Assembly: GCA_026261815.1 (NCBI GenBank)
Contig: JAMPIT010000575.1
Span: 39,099,501-39,163,500, forward strand
Length of the DNA stretch: 64,000 nucleotides
Direction: 5' to 3'
DNA from: Monarcha castaneiventris obscurior
Lineage: Eukaryota > Chordata > Aves > Passeriformes > Monarchidae
The notes beneath the pieces are model-generated. The model searched no databases, was not told where the DNA came from, and saw only the letters and a program-made list of their open reading frames with translations. Below are positions 60,215-64,000 of this stretch, in pieces (position 1 is the stretch's first letter; every line of letters begins with the position of its first letter). A program made the translations under genes and the position numbers.

Positions 60215-62365
60215 TGAGCTTCCGCACTGTAAGTACTTTGACTTGAGGGCTGAAGATATATTACACTTTGGGGTAATGATCTGTCTGTCATGGATCTCAG
60301 TCAACCATTATACTTTTGAAGTGAAAAATGAAGTGCAATTGAAAAGATTTGTTTTTCCTTGCAACTCATTTGTACCTCTCCTATTCAGATTATAGAATTT
60401 CAATAGTGAGCTGGGAAATATGTTCCTGCAGCTACAGTGTCACATTGAAATAGTGTCCTCTCAATAAGGTTTATTTGCTCACTATTGAGTGGTGTGGGGG
60501 TGTTTTTTGTTAAACCAGAATTAGAACAGTGACTGTCCCCTGTGACATCATAGATACAGCTGAACTTTACAGGGAGCCCCATGTAAGGTGGGTCCTTAGG
60601 CATGATAACACACCTCTCATGTCACAGCCTAGCTGTGGGAAGCATTGATACATGAGAACATGTGGAATGTACAAGACAAAAGACAGAGGAAACTTTAAAA
60701 GGAAGGAGACAAAGCAGGGGAGGAAATATAAATTCATTTTCCTCTCTGTGGAAAATGAAAGGAGTGCAGTGTCTTATTGTGGGCAATGTACTATTCACTG
60801 GTGGCTTTCATGAGCTCCTTTACAGGTTTTATCATTTTGAACATGTGTCAAGAATTGAAACCTGGCTCCAGATGGAGGCACGTCAATTTAGGGGCTTCAG
60901 TATGTTTCTGCAGGGTCTGAGACATCCCTACGTGGATGGTGGATAGGACATATGCCCTGTGGGACATACCACCTTGAATATCAGCCGAACACCATGATAT
61001 CCCAGAGTCTTCAAGAGAGCAGAAGACACAAGGCAGAAGACCTGATCATCTCCTAGAGCAGTTGGTTCTTCATTGTCCCTGTCCCTGCTTTTGCCACCTG
61101 CAAAAGACCTTTCAGAAACCAGAGACAGTGGCTAAAGGAAAATGCAACAGATGTGCCAGTACTTACTTACCTTCTGCATCTTCCCCTGGTTTTATTTGTC
61201 TGTACCACTCAGCTTGCCAAATAACAGGGAAACACTAAAGGAATGTTACAGTATTGAAAATATGCCTTCTGATATAATAAGATTTTAATAACACCATTTA
61301 TTAAAACGTAGACAGAACTCTGAGAGAATAATCAATACAGATCCAATAGTTTCTCTTGATTAGCAGTGGCTAGCAAGTCTTGGAAATTATTTACAAACTT
61401 ATTTTTCAAAAACATACACTTTTTTGTTTTGTTTTATTCTTTTCTTGGCATTGATAAGAATATTCTCAGCAGAGTAGAAATTGATGTAATAAATGACTAC
61501 ACACAATGTACTGTCAAATGCACAATGTAACAAACTGCAGGAAATAGAGAACATTCTTCTTTCACCTATAGTAATTTTAGAAGTTGCTTGTAACTATAAG
61601 AGACACTAGATTTTCAGGGAGAAATGAGATTTTCATTTTCATGGTGCCTCTTCAATTTCTAGAGCTAAGATTTTAATATTTTTTCCCAGCATTTGTTTTA
61701 AATATAGAGCATTTAATGATAGCTTGAAAAATTGTATTTTCTTTTACATTATTTATTTATTTATGAATTATTTGATTACTTACACAAAAAAGACAGCATA
61801 TGCTTTTATTACCCATATTAAGTATGCTCAGACTGTACTAAGCAATTCATAAAATATACAATATGTCTTATATGATTGCAGTAATTCACAAGGCCATTGC
61901 GAGTTTCCCAGAAATATAAGGGCGTGAGGAAAACCAGACTATTTTGAATAAACTCCATAAACAAGATGTTCAAACTGATGAGTTTAAATATGAGGGAGGC
62001 TTAAATTCAGAGAGACGACATGATGGAATAGCTTGTTAAGCATGCTTAAAGCAGCTTTTACTTCACTTTCTTGTTTTGGTACATTTTTATGTGTCTGGTT
62101 TCCACCAGCAATGAAACATGTCCTCCTAGTGCTGTTGATGAGACTACCAATGGAAAGAAACAGGGATGAATTCAACTACTTTTGTAAGTTGAGTCTTCTC
62201 CCAGTTTGAAGGAGAAAATACTCTGTTGTAAGCTGAACTTGTGCTGTTTACCTGATACAAAATCCAGACTTGAGAACCGGGCTTTTGGGCTCTGATTCCC
62301 CACCCAACAGAGTACTTGCATTTGATATTAATTTCCATGGGACCTATTAGTCTGTAGAACTTCAA
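60215..62365. other. Unassigned AT-rich sequence
   Basis: No gene or mobile element recognised. Very AT-rich from 61230 to 61870. The plus-strand 94-codon frame at 60662-60946 has no recognisable domain. Confidence 0.45.
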
Positions 62366-63210
62366 AGAATCACAGACCAGTTGGGTTGGAAGGGACCTCT
62401 GCAAATAAACCATCCAATCCCCCTGCCACAGCAGAGTCACCTTGAGCAGGTGACACAGGAACGTGGCCAGGCGGACTCTGAATGTCTCCGGAGACAGAGA
62501 ACCCACCACCTCCCTGGGCAGCCTGATCCAGTGCTCTGCCACCCTCAATGTAAAGAAGTTCTTCCTCATGTGGAAGTGAAACTTCTCGTGTTTTAGTTTA
62601 TGGTCATTGCTCCTCGTCCTGTCGCTGGACGCCACCGAAAAGAGCCTGGCACCATCCTCCGGGCACCCGCCTTGGAGATATTCACACGCAGTGATGAGAT
62701 CCCCTCTCAGTCTGCTCCAGGCCCAGCTCCCTCAGTCTCTCCTCATAAAAGATGCTTCACACCCCTCATCATCTTTGTTGCCCTCTGCTGGACCCTCTGC
62801 AGGAGCTCCTTGTCTGTCTTGTACTGAGTAACCCAGCACTGGACACAGCACTCTGGATGTGGCCTCACTAGGGCCAAGGAGAGGGACAGGATCCACTCCC
62901 TTGTCCTGCTGGCTGCACTCTTCCTAATGCACTCCAGGATACTACTGGCCCTCCTGGCTGTAAGATCACACTGACAGCTCTAGCAGGTCAGCCCCCAGCC
63001 TGTGCTGGTACTTCGGATTATTCCTCCCCGGGTGCAGGACCCTACACTTGCACTTGTTGAACCTCATCAGGTTTCTCTCAGCCCAACCTTCCAGCTGATC
63101 AAAGTCCCACTGGATGGCAGCACAGTCTTCAGGTGTACCAGCCAGTCCCGTCAGTTTAGAGTCATCAGCAAAGGCTGATGAGGGTACATCCTACCCCCTT
63201 CATCCAGGGA
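62366..63210 (-). mobile_element. CR1 LINE 3' part, about 845 bp, minus strand
   Basis: AGAATCACAGACCAGTTGGGTTGGAAGGGACC is the antisense 3' terminus. It continues through CTCTGCCACCCTCAATGTAAAG, CAGTCTCTCCTCATAAAAGATGC, GTTGCCCTCTGCTGGACCCTC, CAGCACTCTGGATGTGGCC and AGAGTCATCAGCAAA, in the CR1 antisense order, to about 63210. This is the longest and best-preserved CR1 here, with about 14 CpGs retained. It is 5'-truncated, so endonuclease and most of RT are missing. Confidence 0.95.
62390..62635 (-). pseudogene. CR1 ORF2 C-terminal tail remnant
   Basis: The minus-strand frame includes NFFTLRVAEHWIRLPREVV (about 62500-62560), the conserved C-terminal segment of CR1 ORF2, preceded by ASSDRTRSNDHKLKHEKF. 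The frame runs on past the CR1 3' terminus to 62144 because the normal stop has been lost. Upstream ORF2 sequence is in other frames. The enzyme is inactive. Confidence 0.85.
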
Positions 63211-64000
63211 TATTCTTATTTCTGTTATCTATTTCTCATCATTCAACATAATCCCCAGGGCTGTCAGTGTGGTCATTTCAGTTTCAGAACATCCTGGGAT
63301 GTTTTTCCTTGTGCAGAACTTAATTTGTTTTTACAGTCTGCCTGTCCACTGTTATTAGGGCAGAGAAAAACATATGTGCCCTATTGCCTCCAAACTATTA
63401 ATGCTAAAGTGGCACCAATCTTTGTGCTATATAAGCAATCTCTGCTCTTCCATTGTGAAAAGAAAGTCACTTCCCATGATCACCTCGGTTTCCAGATGCA
63501 CTGAGATGACTTTTGCTGCAGGAGATGCACTGCTGAAGAAGAGCTCCTGTCTCCTTCACTCTTGGCTCTGAGTTAATATACTGAGTCTTCTGAAGTCTGC
63601 TTCCATTTTGAAAATGTATTTTATTTTCTTTCATATTCACACACTGAGGAGTTAAAAAAGCCTTCTTATGATAGAAAGGTGTAAGTGTGAGAGAGTTCTG
63701 TAACAAGCAGCCATCACGGAGAAATTAAAGATCCTGCATTTCTTCTCAGCATCTGAGTTCCCAATACTGATATCTCAATACTGAATCTGAAAATCTTGGA
63801 AGTGTGTAAAATCAACCAAGGGAGCAAGAGAAGCTGACTTTGAGACAGACATTTCTTCTCTTACTGCGTTGGTACTTAACACAGTAGGTCAAATAGCAGT
63901 ATAAACCAGGTTTCTGTAGATGAACTGCAGATAGATGGTAGAGGACTGAGTAATTTGAAGAGTGTAAATGTTCCTGTTGTTCTTGTCTTGGGAGCACAAA
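63211..64000. other. Unassigned sequence at the window end
   Basis: No gene or further CR1 sequence recognised. The 108-codon plus-strand frame (63178-63504) begins in the CR1 tail and has no recognisable domain. Confidence 0.45.

Noticed and set aside
1..64000. CRISPR arrays, operons, prophage or bacterial insertion sequences
   Set aside because: No spaced direct repeats, no long gene-dense frames, and vertebrate repeats throughout.

Overview
The window looks like non-coding nuclear DNA from a bird, probably a passerine. It is AT-rich and CpG-poor. Its recognisable repeats are CR1 LINE fragments (ten, six on the minus strand and four on the plus strand) and solo or fragmentary endogenous-retrovirus LTRs. 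One LTR family, starting TGTATTGG and carrying 'CTGCAGCCCATGG' blocks, resembles those I know from songbird genomes. All family names are from memory and no search was run. I see no complete protein-coding gene, tRNA, rRNA, CRISPR array or bacterial-type operon. The open frames are short and match repeats, simple sequence or chance.

Layout. 1-10 kb: unique AT-rich sequence with a GATA microsatellite (1515-1594), a 291-bp TCTCC array (8024-8314) and two weak exon-like segments (2183-2248, 4350-4456). 10-21 kb: a near-complete solo LTR (10491-11059), a CR1 ORF2 piece (12150-12345), an old LTR fragment (15869-16335) and a CR1 3' end (20405-20930). 21-35 kb: 14 kb with no mobile element I can recognise, possibly constrained sequence. 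35-43 kb: CR1 pieces, a candidate regulatory block (36560-37210) holding an identical 11-mer twice, and a nested CR1-in-CR1 insertion (42098-43060). 43-51.6 kb: another stretch without recognisable elements. 51.6-64 kb: the repeat-rich end, with four CR1 fragments, a well-preserved solo LTR with a 5-bp target duplication (58780-59848) and a second, older LTR fragment just downstream.

Nothing here works as a pathway. The window reads as an intergenic region or a long intron. Its main content is a record of retrotransposition: an older layer (CpG-depleted LTRs, split or deleted CR1s) and a younger layer (LTR at 58780, CR1 at 62366). Two simple-sequence arrays and several candidate conserved non-coding blocks need alignment to test. 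I found no convincing new biological system.
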